A DNA stretch of 64,000 nucleotides, taken from NCBI RefSeq assembly GCF_016650635.1, contig NZ_JAEKFI010000003.1, forward strand, positions 248,001 to 312,000, in the 5' to 3' direction. Below the pieces are notes generated by a model. The model was not told the DNA's origin and did no database searches. It saw only the letters and a program-made list of their open reading frames with translations. The translations under genes were made by a program, and so were the position numbers. This stretch comes from Pseudomonas sp. TH43. Lineage in GTDB: Bacteria > Pseudomonadota > Gammaproteobacteria > Pseudomonadales > Pseudomonadaceae. Numbering within the stretch: position 1 is the first letter of the stretch; each line of letters begins with the position of its first letter. Positions 43,018-52,443 of this stretch are shown piece after piece.

Positions 43018-43548
43018 TCAGACGTGAACAGCGATCTTCAGCGCTTCAAGCGAAGGCGCGGCGGCGATGCCGACTTGCGCACACAGTTCCAGTACCCGTG
43101 GCACGTCGTTGCCGTAGACCAGCACCACTTGCAACTCGTCGTCGAGCAACTGACTGAAGTTCATCAGCGTGTAACCGCCGTTTTCCTTGTTCATGCTACT
43201 CATCTGCACCTGGATGCGATTAAGCGCGGTCAGTGCTTCGGTTTTCGCCAGTTGCTTGGGCTTGAGATTGAAATCCACGCCTGGGCCAAACGAAGCGACG
43301 ATCTGTGCGAACAGGTCGACATAGGTGTCCGCCTGGAACAGCACGGTGTCCGGCAGGCTGCCGACCACGACCCACTCACCCAGAGGAATCGGGAAGGTGT
43401 CGTCGTAGTTGATGTCCGGATTGGCTGTCAGAAAAGCATCCGCGTCGGCGTAGGCTTGTGCGGCGTCGTCGGCCACGCTCAGGATCTCGTCCTCGCCCAT
43501 GCAGCCGGAGCTGATTTTGCTGATGAGTTCGACGAGTGCGGCTTTCAT
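43018..43548 (-). CDS. conserved hypothetical protein
   Basis: A 176-residue acidic protein (MKAALVELISKISSGCMGED, then FPIPLGEWVVVGSLPDTVLF and LVYGNDVPRVLELCAQVG). No signal peptide or membrane helix. I do not recognise the domain. The start at 43548 is the first sensible ATG. Its neighbours (small membrane protein, ankyrin protein) give no functional hint. Confidence 0.65.
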   Translation of the reverse strand: MKAALVELISKISSGCMGEDEILSVADDAAQAYADADAFLTANPDINYDDTFPIPLGEWVVVGSLPDTVLFQADTYVDLFAQIVASFGPGVDFNLKPKQLAKTEALTALNRIQVQMSSMNKENGGYTLMNFSQLLDDELQVVLVYGNDVPRVLELCAQVGIAAAPSLEALKIAVHV

Positions 43549-43617
43549 GTGGGCGGATCCTGTGGCAGCTGAATTTGGAGGGCGCGAAGAATAACGCATT
43601 CTTCAGCACACCCGACA

Positions 43618-43717
43618 CCTGTGGCGAGGCAGCTTGCTCCCGCTGGGGTGCGTAGCGGCCCTGAAAAAGCTTGCCAGCGCTGCGCACTGAAGCGCGAGCA
43701 AGCTCCCTCGCCACAGG
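43618..43717. repeat. REPIN (CTGTGGCGAGGGAGCTTGCTC type)
   Basis: Inverted pair CTGTGGCGAGGCAGCTTGCT and GAGCAAGCTCCCTCGCCACAG. Confidence 0.88.
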
Positions 43718-43731
43718 GATCGCGCCAGTTT

Positions 43732-44250
43732 TCAGGCGAGGAGTTTTTCCAGTTGGGCAGTGGTGTCGACGGCACCCATGGTGCGGGCCGCGTCCAGCGC
43801 CGTGACGCCATTGGCGTCCTTGGCCTGTGCATTGGCACCTTTGCTGATCAGGTAATCAACGATTTCCACGCGGTTGAACATCGCCGCCATCATCAATGCA
43901 GTGCGGCCGTCGAACGACGAACCTTCGATCTCGGCGCCCGCCTCGACCAGGGCCTTGACCACCGCCAGATCACCTTTGAACGCGGCACCGGCAATCGGGC
44001 TCTGGCCGTTGCCATTGCGCATTTCCGGGTCGGCTTTGTGTTTAAGCAGCACTTGCACCGCGTCCACATGGCCGTAATAGCTGGCCAACATCAGCAACGT
44101 GTCGCCCTTGCTGTTCTTCAGGTTGACCGGCAGACCGGCGCTGACCAGACGATCAAGCATCTCGGCATCACCGTCGCGTGCCTTGTTGAAAACCTGCTCG
44201 GTGAATTCGGCAGCTTCTTCAGGGGTCATCTGGCGGCTTTGTTCGGACAT
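43732..44250 (-). CDS. ankyrin-repeat protein
   Basis: A 172-residue cytosolic protein with about four ankyrin repeats, visible as LVSAGLPVNLKNSKGDTLLMLASYYGHVD, NGNGQSPIAGAAFKGDLAVV, SFDGRTALMMAAMFNRVEIV and DANGVTALDAARTMG. It should bind another protein; the partner is not apparent. The start MSEQSRQMTPEEA at 44250 has GGAGTTGCCCC upstream. Confidence 0.9.
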   Translation of the reverse strand: MSEQSRQMTPEEAAEFTEQVFNKARDGDAEMLDRLVSAGLPVNLKNSKGDTLLMLASYYGHVDAVQVLLKHKADPEMRNGNGQSPIAGAAFKGDLAVVKALVEAGAEIEGSSFDGRTALMMAAMFNRVEIVDYLISKGANAQAKDANGVTALDAARTMGAVDTTAQLEKLLA

Positions 44251-44347
44251 GGGGCAACTCCACTTTCGGTCAATCGGAAAGCCGACAGTTTCCCGAGCAA
44301 GACGATAACTGTCACCCACTTTTTCTCAAGTCGATTCATAGCCAATT

Positions 44348-46186
44348 TCAATAGCGATACCTGCCCTGATGAATTTCAGCCAACACTTGATCGGTGACCT
44401 GCACGTAAGTCTGGCTGCCCGGCAGCCAGGCGAAGATGGGGTCATTACCTGTCTGAGCGGGGTCGAAGCCTTCGTTTTTAAGGCGGGTTTTCTGATATTT
44501 GAAGGTGCCGGTGGTTTCCATCTTGACCTTTACCCGCAGGAATAAAGGTACCGCGTAGGCTGGCATGCGCTGTCGCGCAAAACTCAGCAACTCGGCGAAA
44601 TCCAGGGTCGCCAAGGATTCGGAGGGAGTAATTGCGGCCATGCCGGCACGCCCGTTGGTGTTGCGGATTTCCACGCCATACGCCACCGCCTCGGAGATGT
44701 GCGGATGTTGCAGCAGCAGGTTTTCCACCTCCGTGGTCGAGACGTTCTCGCCCTTCCAGCGGTAGGTGTCACCGAGGCGATCAACAAACTGTGCGTGGCC
44801 AAAACCGATGTTGCGCAGCAGATCACCGGTGTTGAAAAAGCGGTCGCCTTGAGCGAACACATCGCGTAACACAACCTTGGCGGTCTTCTGTGGATCGGTG
44901 TAGCCGTCCAGCGGCGCTTTCTCGTCGATCCGCGCCAGCAACAGGCCCTGTTCGCCCTTGCCGACTTTACGCATAAAGCCGTCGTCACCGCGGATCGGCT
45001 CACCGCTGTCATGGTCGTAAGCCACCAACTCCCAGGCCATCAGCGAAAAGCCGATGGTGTTGTCGAAGTTGAGAATATTGGTGAAGCCGATATTGCCGTC
45101 GCTCGCCGCATACAGTTCACAGATGTGATCAACCGCGAAGCGCGTCTTGAACTCAGCCCAGGCACCGGGGCGCAAGCCGTTGCCGATCATCTTGCGCACG
45201 TCGTGTCGGCTGTCGTCGGCGCTGGCCGGTTGATCGACCAGATAACGGCACAGTTCGCCGACGTAGCCAATGGTGGTCGCTCGATAGCGGCGTACGTCGC
45301 TCCAGAACTGACTGGCGCTGAATTTGCGGCGGATCGCAAAACCGGACGCGCCGTTGATCGCCGAACCCCAGCACACACACAGACCCGTCGCGTGGTACAG
45401 CGGCAAGGTGCAATAGACGACGTCGTCGGGACGCATGTTCAGCGCGATCATGCCGAAACTGGCAGAGCTGCGCATCCAGCGTCCATGCTTGAACACTCCG
45501 GCTTTGGGCAGGCCCGTGGTGCCCGAGGTGTAGATGTAAAAACAGGGGTCGTCGAAAAACACCTGCTGACTGCTCGGCGGGTTATCGCTGCAGGCATCGG
45601 CACTGGCGCTGATCAGGTTGACGTAGCCTTCGGGCGCAATGCCCGGATGGCTGTAGGTGTCCTGATCCGCCACGAACCAGGTGCGTTGCGGCTCAATCGA
45701 CACTTGCTCGCGCACCGCCGCAAATGCCGGCACGAGTTCCTCACCGACGACAATGGCCACCGGTGCCACCAGATTCACGCTGTGGATCAACGTATCGCGG
45801 GTCTGCGAAGTGTTGAGCAATGCACTGACCGCGCCGACCTTGGCCAGCGCCAGAATGGTCACCAGCAATTCAGCGCGGTTCTCGATGAACACCGCGACCA
45901 CATCACCCTTGCCGATGCCCTGCCCGTTCAGATAGTGGGCAATACGGTTGGCCCACTGGTTGACCTGCGAATAGGTCAGCACAACATCGTGCTGCAATAA
46001 CGCCGGGCCTTCGGGATTGCGCAGGGTCGCTTGTTCGAATGTCCAGCCAAGGCCACAACTTTGCGTCGGATCCGTGACGTTGGCCACCTTCATGCCTTTG
46101 ACCACCCGTGGGATGGCTTTGGCAATCATCGGCAGTTTGCGGAGCATCATGCCCCAGGTGATCGTGTCGCTTGGCGCGTTACTCAT
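44348..46186 (-). CDS. long-chain acyl-CoA synthetase (AMP-forming)
   Basis: A 612-residue adenylate-forming enzyme. The phosphate-binding loop YTSGTTGLPKAG is near residue 217, the GDLLRNIGFGHAQFVDRLGDTYRWKGENVSTTEVE segment (about 455-490) holds the hinge and catalytic region. The FATP-like subgroup is suggested by length and by the GENVSTTEVE motif. It activates fatty acids for degradation or lipid synthesis. Single gene on the minus strand. Confidence 0.92.
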   Translation of the reverse strand: MSNAPSDTITWGMMLRKLPMIAKAIPRVVKGMKVANVTDPTQSCGLGWTFEQATLRNPEGPALLQHDVVLTYSQVNQWANRIAHYLNGQGIGKGDVVAVFIENRAELLVTILALAKVGAVSALLNTSQTRDTLIHSVNLVAPVAIVVGEELVPAFAAVREQVSIEPQRTWFVADQDTYSHPGIAPEGYVNLISASADACSDNPPSSQQVFFDDPCFYIYTSGTTGLPKAGVFKHGRWMRSSASFGMIALNMRPDDVVYCTLPLYHATGLCVCWGSAINGASGFAIRRKFSASQFWSDVRRYRATTIGYVGELCRYLVDQPASADDSRHDVRKMIGNGLRPGAWAEFKTRFAVDHICELYAASDGNIGFTNILNFDNTIGFSLMAWELVAYDHDSGEPIRGDDGFMRKVGKGEQGLLLARIDEKAPLDGYTDPQKTAKVVLRDVFAQGDRFFNTGDLLRNIGFGHAQFVDRLGDTYRWKGENVSTTEVENLLLQHPHISEAVAYGVEIRNTNGRAGMAAITPSESLATLDFAELLSFARQRMPAYAVPLFLRVKVKMETTGTFKYQKTRLKNEGFDPAQTGNDPIFAWLPGSQTYVQVTDQVLAEIHQGRYRY

Positions 46187-46575
46187 GGAAGCTCCCCGTT
46201 CGACCTTTTGTATTGGCCAGTGTTTTTATTGTCGGGCAAAGGCTTGGGATGACCGACGCGCATCGAGCGAGGGTCGAGACCGAAAATACGTCAGCACTTC
46301 TCGGCCTGTACACGCAGTTTTTGCAATGTTTTGTATCCGCTGATCTGGCGGGGCCGACGAAGATCATCGGCTCATCGATTGGTTCCGTTGAATCGATAAT
46401 GATCCCGCAAAATGCAGGATGCACGATGGCCATTCATGCAGATTGCACGACCATCAAAAATTGAAGAATCTACAAGTTATTGATTTATAACGAGTTTTAA
46501 AAAATTAAATGCTGGCACAATCACTGCAACCTCCTCTGCATGCTTGCCATTCAAGTGCATACGGAGCTGAAAGAC
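46187..46575. other. intergenic region with AT-rich upstream sequence
   Basis: No gene is visible in these 389 bases. The right half is AT-rich (46470-46510) and leads to a sigma-54-like element at 46513; the left half presumably holds the acyl-CoA synthetase promoter. Confidence 0.5.
46513..46527 (+). promoter_or_regulatory. candidate sigma-54 promoter
   Basis: TGGCACAATCACTGC matches the -24/-12 consensus at GG and GC with correct spacing; only the base after TGGCAC and the first base of the -12 box differ from TGGCACG-N4-TTGC. It lies about 50 bases before the DUF3509 start codon, and AT-rich sequence upstream could bind an activator. Confidence 0.6.
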
Positions 46576-46854
46576 ATGAGCCTGATCCAAGAAAAATTTA
46601 CCTCCCTGTTCTCCAACTTCGAAGTCACCACTGCGCCACGTCCTGATGGCGGGATTCTGCTGACCTTGCGCAGCAGTGACGGCAAAGTGTTCAAACGCGC
46701 GCTGACTTATCAGCAACTGCATGCTGGTGATCAACTGTCGTGGGCGATCAGTGCCATTCGTCGTGACCTGGCTGAACAAGCCAGCGAGCTGCCGCAAATT
46801 GCCATGCTGCAAAGCCAGCAGCGTTTTGCCCTGCCGACGTATCACTCGCTGTAA
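46576..46854 (+). CDS. DUF3509 domain protein
   Basis: A 92-residue protein typical of the pseudomonad DUF3509 family (MSLIQEKFTSLFSNFEVT, RPDGGILLTLRSSDGKVFKRAL, LSWAISAIRRDLAEQ). Function unknown. The start at 46576 matches the family; an ATG at 46540 is in frame. It stands alone behind a sigma-54-like promoter and ends at a strong terminator, so it may respond to nitrogen or stationary-phase signals. Confidence 0.85.
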   Translation: MSLIQEKFTSLFSNFEVTTAPRPDGGILLTLRSSDGKVFKRALTYQQLHAGDQLSWAISAIRRDLAEQASELPQIAMLQSQQRFALPTYHSL

Positions 46855-46876
46855 TTTTTAAATCGCTTTAAACAAA

Positions 46877-46914
46877 ACAGGCCGTGAAGCTCTCGCTTCA
46901 CGGCCTGTTTTTTT
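46877..46914 (+). terminator. terminator of the DUF3509 gene
   Basis: ACAGGCCGTGAAGC and GCTTCACGGCCTGT form a 14 bp stem followed by a long T-run. Confidence 0.95.
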
Positions 46915-46927
46915 ATGCGCGAACTCC

Positions 46928-47022
46928 CTGTAGGAGCTGCGGCACGCTGCGATCTTTTGATTTAGATTTCAACGATCAAGATCAAAAGATCGCAGCCTCG
47001 TTCCACTCGACAGCTCCTACAG
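46928..47022. repeat. REPIN (TGTAGGAGCTG/GATCGCAGCC type)
   Basis: Inverted pair CTGTAGGAGCTGCGGCACGC and CAGCTCCTACAG with GATCTTTTGAT/ATCAAAAGATC between; the arms are degenerate. Confidence 0.85.
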
Positions 47023-47037
47023 GATTTTGACCAGCCC

Positions 47038-47721
47038 TTAGAAGGCTTCGGGTTCGATGGCGGTGAACGTTTCGACGGTGACGTGGCTTCCCAGCTCCCC
47101 GCCTTCGCGCGCCAGGCCGCAGGTTTGCAGGCCGGCAGATTGCGCAGCGTCCAACTCTTCAACGATGTCCGAGAGGAACAGGATCTCCTGCGGTTCAACG
47201 CCAATGGCTTTCTGGATATTGGTGTAGGACTGCGGCTCACGCTTGGGCCCCGACGTGGTATCGAAATACCCGCTGAACAGCGGCGTCAAATCCCCCGCCT
47301 CCGAGCAGCCGAAAATCAGCTTCTGCGCCTGGATCGATCCCGACGAGTACACAAACAATTGATAACCGGCAGCATGCCAGCGTCGCAACGCTTCAACCGC
47401 ATCCGCGTAAACATGCCCTTTCAACTGCCCGGCCTGATAACCCTGCTCCCAGACCATGCCTTGCAGCGCTTTAAGCGGCGTGGCTTTGCGGTCTTCGGCA
47501 ATCCAGTTCAACAGAATCTCAACAACCCGTTCAACATCAGCCTCCGGCTCGTTGCTGTCGCGGCGCACGGCGGCGAGTTGCTCAGCAACGTCAGTGCGCT
47601 CGGCGTTGTTGCGCACGAAATCCGGCAGATGTTTGGCTGCGTATGGAAACAGCACGTCGAACACGAAACTCACCGCGCTGGTGGTGCCTTCGATGTCGGT
47701 GAGGATGACTTTGATCGACAT
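47038..47721 (-). CDS. mtnC: enolase-phosphatase E1 (acireductone synthase)
   Basis: A 227-residue HAD enzyme that enolises and dephosphorylates 2,3-diketo-5-methylthiopentyl-1-phosphate to acireductone in methionine salvage. Motif [16 protein letters not shown] has Asp9 and Glu11 in the form typical of Mtn[14 protein letters not shown] and [12 protein letters not shown] are the later motifs. The start [12 protein letters not shown] at 47721 is four bases after mtnD, so the genes are co-transcribed. Confidence 0.95.
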   Translation of the reverse strand: MSIKVILTDIEGTTSAVSFVFDVLFPYAAKHLPDFVRNNAERTDVAEQLAAVRRDSNEPEADVERVVEILLNWIAEDRKATPLKALQGMVWEQGYQAGQLKGHVYADAVEALRRWHAAGYQLFVYSSGSIQAQKLIFGCSEAGDLTPLFSGYFDTTSGPKREPQSYTNIQKAIGVEPQEILFLSDIVEELDAAQSAGLQTCGLAREGGELGSHVTVETFTAIEPEAF

Positions 47722-47725
47722 CGCC

Positions 47726-48271
47726 TCAATCCTCCAGACGCGGGAAGCGGCCGGCAATGTTTTCGCCGGTGAAGTTGGCAACCCAACCTTCGGGGTTGTT
47801 GAACAAGCGAATTGCCACAAAATGCGGATGTTCGCCCATGTCGAACCAGTGTTTGGTGCCGGCCGGCACCGAGATCAGGTCATTCTTCTCGCACAAGACC
47901 GCGTAGACGTAATCGTCGATGTGCAGGGTAAACAGGCCACGACCGGCGACGAAAAAGCGTACTTCGTCTTCGCCATGGCGGTGTTCCTCAAGGAACTTGG
48001 CGCGCAATTCGGCTTTTTGCGGGTGATCGCTGTTGAGGCTGATCACGTCGACAGTGATGTAGCCGCGCTCGGTCATCAACTTGTCGATCTGCTCTTTATA
48101 AGCGCTGATCACTTCTTCCTGGGAGGCGCCGGGCTGGATCTTCGCGGCGGCTTGCCAGCGGTCGAAACGCACGCCTTGTTCGGCCAGGGTCGAGGCGATG
48201 TCTTCGAAGTGGGTCAGCACCTTGTTCGGAATGTCAGGGCTGGAAACGTGATAGACGGACAGGCTGCTCAT
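47726..48271 (-). CDS. mtnD: acireductone dioxygenase
   Basis: A 181-residue cupin that oxidises acireductone to the methionine precursor 4-methylthio-2-oxobutanoate and formate. The metal site His97, His99, Glu103 ([13 protein letters not shown]) and His141 (PAGTKHWFD) is complete. The bound metal, iron or nickel, decides whether the on-pathway or the CO-forming reaction occurs and cannot be read from sequence. Lies between mtnB and mtnC. Confidence 0.95.
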   Translation of the reverse strand: MSSLSVYHVSSPDIPNKVLTHFEDIASTLAEQGVRFDRWQAAAKIQPGASQEEVISAYKEQIDKLMTERGYITVDVISLNSDHPQKAELRAKFLEEHRHGEDEVRFFVAGRGLFTLHIDDYVYAVLCEKNDLISVPAGTKHWFDMGEHPHFVAIRLFNNPEGWVANFTGENIAGRFPRLED

Positions 48272-48365
48272 TGGGGCAATTCCTCGGTATCGGCCTTGCC
48301 GTCCGGTTCTTGCAGACCGGTCGGGCACAGCATTTCATCAGGCAAATGGGCTACTTCTGGTGAAG

Positions 48366-48992
48366 TCAGCCTTGGCGGTTCATGACGCTGCGGGTTTTCA
48401 ACTCGCATTCAAACAGAAATTCAAAAGCCTCGATCTGGCGCAGCGCGTCGTTCATCTGTGCGCCCCAGGTGTAGAGGCCGTGGCCGCGAATCAAGTAACC
48501 GACGCAATCGGGATGGGCGTCGAGCCAAGGCTGCACCTTGGCGGCGAGGCGCGCAATGTCCTGATCGTTGTCGAAAATCGGCACACGCACACGGGATTCG
48601 TGGGTCGAAATACCGCTGAAGGCCTTTTGCAGTTCGTAGTCTTCGAACTCGATAAAGTCTTCCGGGGTGAGGCGCGAGAGCACCGTGGCATTCACCGAAT
48701 GCGTGTGCAGCACGGCGCCGATCTCCGCGCGCCAAGTGTAGAGCTGGGTGTGCAGCAGGGTTTCGGCGGACGGTTTTTTGCCCGGTTCCAGGCTGTTGCC
48801 GGAAAGATCCGTGGCCAGCACATCGTCCAGACCCAACTGCCCTTTGTGTTTGCCGGAAACGGTCAGCAGCGCTTCGCTCGGCGACAGCCGTGTCGAGTAA
48901 TTGCTGCTGGTGGCCGGCGACCAGCCGCGACCATAAAGAAAGCGCCCGGCGTCGACGATTTGCTGAGCGAGTTGTTCACGCGTAAGGCTCAT
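48366..48992 (-). CDS. mtnB: methylthioribulose-1-phosphate dehydratase
   Basis: A 208-residue class II aldolase-fold dehydratase of methionine salvage. Zinc ligands include His96 and His98 (VLHTHSVNA) and the histidine in IRGHGLYTWG. Its start overlaps the stop of the upstream MFS gene (ATGA). With mtnD and mtnC it covers the middle of the pathway; mtnA and the transaminase are not in this window. Confidence 0.94.
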   Translation of the reverse strand: MSLTREQLAQQIVDAGRFLYGRGWSPATSSNYSTRLSPSEALLTVSGKHKGQLGLDDVLATDLSGNSLEPGKKPSAETLLHTQLYTWRAEIGAVLHTHSVNATVLSRLTPEDFIEFEDYELQKAFSGISTHESRVRVPIFDNDQDIARLAAKVQPWLDAHPDCVGYLIRGHGLYTWGAQMNDALRQIEAFEFLFECELKTRSVMNRQG

Positions 48993-50134
48993 GGCCTGTC
49001 CTCTTGCATACGTGTGGCAATGATAACGGCAGCAGCGAGCGCCGCGAGACTGGCAATACTAAAGGTCAATGTCGCGCCGAGGGCATTCCAGCTGTAGCCG
49101 GAATACAGCGCCCCGATCGCACCACCGGTGCCGGCCAGTGCTGCATACAGCGCCTGGCCCTGGCCTTGTTGACGCGCGCCGAAACTACGTTGCACGAACG
49201 CGATGGCTGCGGCGTGAAAGCTACCGAAGGTCGCCGCATGCAATACCTGCGCGAACAACAGCACCCACAGAAACTCGGCGAACGAACCTAGCAGCAACCA
49301 GCGCAGTGCCGCCAGCAGAAAACTCGCCATCAGCACCCGGCGCAGGGAAAACCGCGCGAGAATCCGGCTCATCGCCATGAACATCAGCACTTCAGCGACG
49401 ACACCCACAGCCCAGAGCATGCCGATGGTGCCGCGTGTGTAGCCGAGTCGTTCAAGGTGCAGGGTCAGAAAGGTGTAATACGGGCCATGGCTCATTTGCA
49501 TCAGCGCGACGCAACCGTAAAACGCCAGCACGCCGGGGTTGCGCAGTTGCTTGAGGAAACCCTCGCCGTTCAGTCGATTGCCCTGCGCCGGTTGCGCATT
49601 CGGCACCCATAAACTGCTGAGGACGATACCGGCCATGATCAACACCAGCGCCGCCGGATAGATATCGAGGCTGAGCCATTCGAACAGCCGGCCCAGCGCG
49701 ACTACGGTGATGATGAAACCGATCGAGCCCCACAGGCGAATCTGGCTGTAGCGCGCGGTCTGGCCCTGCAAATGCGCCAGCGTGATGACTTCAAACTGCG
49801 GCAGCACCGCGTGCCAGAAGAACGCGTGCAAGGCCATGACCATCGCCAGCCAGGCGTAGGTTTTGCTGACGAAAATCAGCGAAAAGGTCAGCAGCGTACA
49901 CACCGCACCGAAGCGCACGATGGCCAGGCGTTTACCGGTGTAATCGCCGAGCCATCCCCAGATATTTGGCGCGACGCAGCGCATCAACATCGGGATGGCG
50001 ACCAGTTCACCAATGCGCGCGGCACTGAAACCGAGATGGTCGAAGTACAGCGCCAGAAACGGCGCTGTTGAACCGAGCAAGGCGAAATAGAACAGGTAGA
50101 AACTGGACAGTCGCCAGTAAGGGAGCGCCGCCAC
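48989..50134 (-). CDS. MFS transporter (HcaT/MFS_1-like)
   Basis: A 381-residue, 12-helix major facilitator protein starting MAALPYWRLSSFYLFYFALLGS, a hallmark of the 3-phenylpropionate transporter/MFS_1-like subgroup; PFLALYFDHLGFSAARIGEL follows. The start codon is GTG. It is translationally coupled to mtnB (four-base overlap) and so may import a methylthio-sugar or a related salvage substrate; that is an inference from position only. Confidence 0.88.
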   Translation of the reverse strand: MAALPYWRLSSFYLFYFALLGSTAPFLALYFDHLGFSAARIGELVAIPMLMRCVAPNIWGWLGDYTGKRLAIVRFGAVCTLLTFSLIFVSKTYAWLAMVMALHAFFWHAVLPQFEVITLAHLQGQTARYSQIRLWGSIGFIITVVALGRLFEWLSLDIYPAALVLIMAGIVLSSLWVPNAQPAQGNRLNGEGFLKQLRNPGVLAFYGCVALMQMSHGPYYTFLTLHLERLGYTRGTIGMLWAVGVVAEVLMFMAMSRILARFSLRRVLMASFLLAALRWLLLGSFAEFLWVLLFAQVLHAATFGSFHAAAIAFVQRSFGARQQGQGQALYAALAGTGGAIGALYSGYSWNALGATLTFSIASLAALAAAVIIATRMQEDRP

Positions 50135-50168
50135 GCCGGTTATGCCGCGACGGCTTTGAGATCACCCA

Positions 50169-51260
50169 TCAAAGCTGACCCAGCACCGGGATGCTCACGC
50201 GCACATCGGCGTTCTGCCCACGGTGACGCAGCAAATGATCCATCAGCACAATGGCCATCATCGCTTCGGCAATCGGCGTGGCGCGGATGCCGACGCACGG
50301 GTCGTGACGGCCCTTGGTGATCACGTCGACCGGGTTACCGTGGATGTCGATCGAACGGCCAGGGGTGGTGATGCTGGAAGTCGGTTTCAGGGCCAGATGG
50401 GCAACGATTGGCTGACCGGACGAAATCCCACCGAGAATGCCGCCAGCGTTGTTGCTGAGGAAACCTTCCGGGGTCATTTCATCGCGATGCTCGGTGCCAC
50501 GCTGTGCAACGGAGGCGAAACCGGCGCCGATTTCCACGCCTTTAACTGCGTTGATGCTCATCAGCGCATGGGCCAGTTCGGCGTCGAGACGGTCGAAAAT
50601 CGGCTCGCCCAGACCCGGCATGACGCCTTCGGCGACCACAGTAATTTTCGCGCCGACCGAGTCCTGATCACGACGCAACTGGTCCATGTAGGCTTCCAGT
50701 TCCGGGACTTTGTCCGGGTCAGGACTGAAGAATGCGTTTTCCTCGACCGAATCCCAGGTCTTGAACGGGATTTCAATCGGGCCGAGCTGGCTCATGTAGC
50801 CACGGATGACGATGCCTTGGGTGGCCAGGTACTTTTTGGCAATTGCCCCGGCCGCCACGCGCATCGCGGTTTCGCGTGCCGAGCTGCGACCGCCGCCACG
50901 GTAGTCGCGCTCACCGTATTTATGGTGGTAGGTGTAGTCGGCATGCGCCGGGCGGAACAGATCCTTGATCGCCGAGTAGTCCTTGGACTTCTGGTCAGTG
51001 TTGCGGATCAGCAGGCCGATCGAGCATCCGGTGGTGCGCCCCTCGAACACGCCGGAGAGGATTTCGACTTCGTCGGCTTCCTGACGCTGGGTGGTGTGGC
51101 GGCTGGTGCCGGGTTTGCGGCGATCTAGGTCGCGCTGCAGGTCTTCGAGGGAGATCTCCAGGCCCGGCGGGCAGCCGTCGACAATGGCGACCAACGCCGG
51201 ACCATGGCTTTCGCCAGCGGTGGTGACAGTGAACAACTTGCCGTAGGTATTGCCGGACAT
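50169..51260 (-). CDS. aroC: chorismate synthase
   Basis: A 363-residue FMN-dependent enzyme making chorismate from EPSP. Signatures are [18 protein letters not shown] near the start, [16 protein letters not shown] in the middle and [17 protein letters not shown] near the end. Length and motifs are normal. It supplies chorismate to PabB (6951-8294) and other aromatic branches. It precedes the MFS/mtn genes on the same strand with a short gap. Confidence 0.97.
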   Translation of the reverse strand: MSGNTYGKLFTVTTAGESHGPALVAIVDGCPPGLEISLEDLQRDLDRRKPGTSRHTTQRQEADEVEILSGVFEGRTTGCSIGLLIRNTDQKSKDYSAIKDLFRPAHADYTYHHKYGERDYRGGGRSSARETAMRVAAGAIAKKYLATQGIVIRGYMSQLGPIEIPFKTWDSVEENAFFSPDPDKVPELEAYMDQLRRDQDSVGAKITVVAEGVMPGLGEPIFDRLDAELAHALMSINAVKGVEIGAGFASVAQRGTEHRDEMTPEGFLSNNAGGILGGISSGQPIVAHLALKPTSSITTPGRSIDIHGNPVDVITKGRHDPCVGIRATPIAEAMMAIVLMDHLLRHRGQNADVRVSIPVLGQL

Positions 51261-51390
51261 GCAGGACGCTCCGTGAAATCAAACCCAAATTCGTGATGCG
51301 CGCCAGTATACGCAGGCTAACCGACTAGTTCATCCTCGAACCTTAGTGGTGTTGGTGAGTCCAACCGGCACCTTGGCAAATGATGGCGTG

Positions 51391-52344
51391 ATGATGCTGC
51401 GAGTTTTGATCTTGAGTCTTACCCTGTTTACGGGCTTTGCCCAAGCGACGGTCCTACAGCGGCCGGTAAATTTGGATACCGGCACCGGTGAGCTTTTCGG
51501 TTCGCTGTTGCTGCCGAAATCTGACAATCCTGTGCCGGTTGTCCTGATCATTTCTGGCTCGGGTCCTACGGACCGTGACGGAAACAACCCCGACGGCGGG
51601 CGCAACGACAGCCTCAAACGGCTGGCCTGGGTGCTGGCCAAACACAACATTGCCAGCGTGCGCTACGACAAACGCGGAGTGGCCGCGAGCCTGGCGGCGA
51701 CGCCGGATGAGCGCAATCTGTCGGTGGAAGCCTACGCGGCAGACGCGGTGGCGTGGGGGCAGAAGCTCAAGGCCGATCCACGCTTCGGCAAGCTGATCCT
51801 GCTCGGTCACAGTGAAGGCGCACTGATTGCCAGCCTCGCCGCGCCGAAAGTGGACGCGGCGGCGGTGATATCCCTGTCCGGCAGCGCCCGGCCCGTCGAT
51901 CAGGTAATCCGTGAGCAACTGGCGCGCAGCCTGCCGCCGCCCTTGATGTTGCGCAGCAACGCATTGCTCGACAGCCTCAAGGCCGGTCACACCGATAACG
52001 ACGTGCCGGGGCCGTTGCAGGTGATTTTCCGTCCGAGCGTGCAGCCGTATCTGATTTCGCTGTTCCGTCAGGATCCTGCAAAAGCCTTCGCGCAATTGGC
52101 GATGCCGGCACTGATCGTTCAGGGCAGCAACGACATTCAGGTCGGGGTCGATGATGCGAAATTGCTCAAAGCCGCCAAACCGGACGCCGAACTGGTGGTT
52201 ATCGACGGCATGAACCACGTCATGCGCATCGTGAATAACGACATGAAGCGGCAATTGGCATCCTACAAAGATCCGAATTTGCCATTGGCAGCGGAACTCG
52301 GCGCGAAAATCATCGAATTTATTGACGGACTTCGCACCCGTTAA
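51391..52344 (+). CDS. exported alpha/beta hydrolase
   Basis: A 317-residue alpha/beta hydrolase with a signal peptide (about 1-20, MLRVLILSLTLFTGFAQA). The oxyanion segment ISGSGPTDRDGNNPD (about 55) and nucleophile elbow LLGHSEGAL are visible; the acid and histidine are in SNDIQVG and DGMNHVMR. Resembles serine aminopeptidase/esterase-like periplasmic hydrolases. Start at 51391 (MMLR) or 51394. Substrate unknown. Confidence 0.88.
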   Translation: MMLRVLILSLTLFTGFAQATVLQRPVNLDTGTGELFGSLLLPKSDNPVPVVLIISGSGPTDRDGNNPDGGRNDSLKRLAWVLAKHNIASVRYDKRGVAASLAATPDERNLSVEAYAADAVAWGQKLKADPRFGKLILLGHSEGALIASLAAPKVDAAAVISLSGSARPVDQVIREQLARSLPPPLMLRSNALLDSLKAGHTDNDVPGPLQVIFRPSVQPYLISLFRQDPAKAFAQLAMPALIVQGSNDIQVGVDDAKLLKAAKPDAELVVIDGMNHVMRIVNNDMKRQLASYKDPNLPLAAELGAKIIEFIDGLRTR

Positions 52345-52443
52345 GCGCTGTTAGCCCTCCAGTCCTGTAAAAAACGGCCGATAAGCCTTTGTCGCCAGCG
52401 CAACGGCTGGCGGCAAGCAGGGCTTGGACAGGATCTCGCCGTT

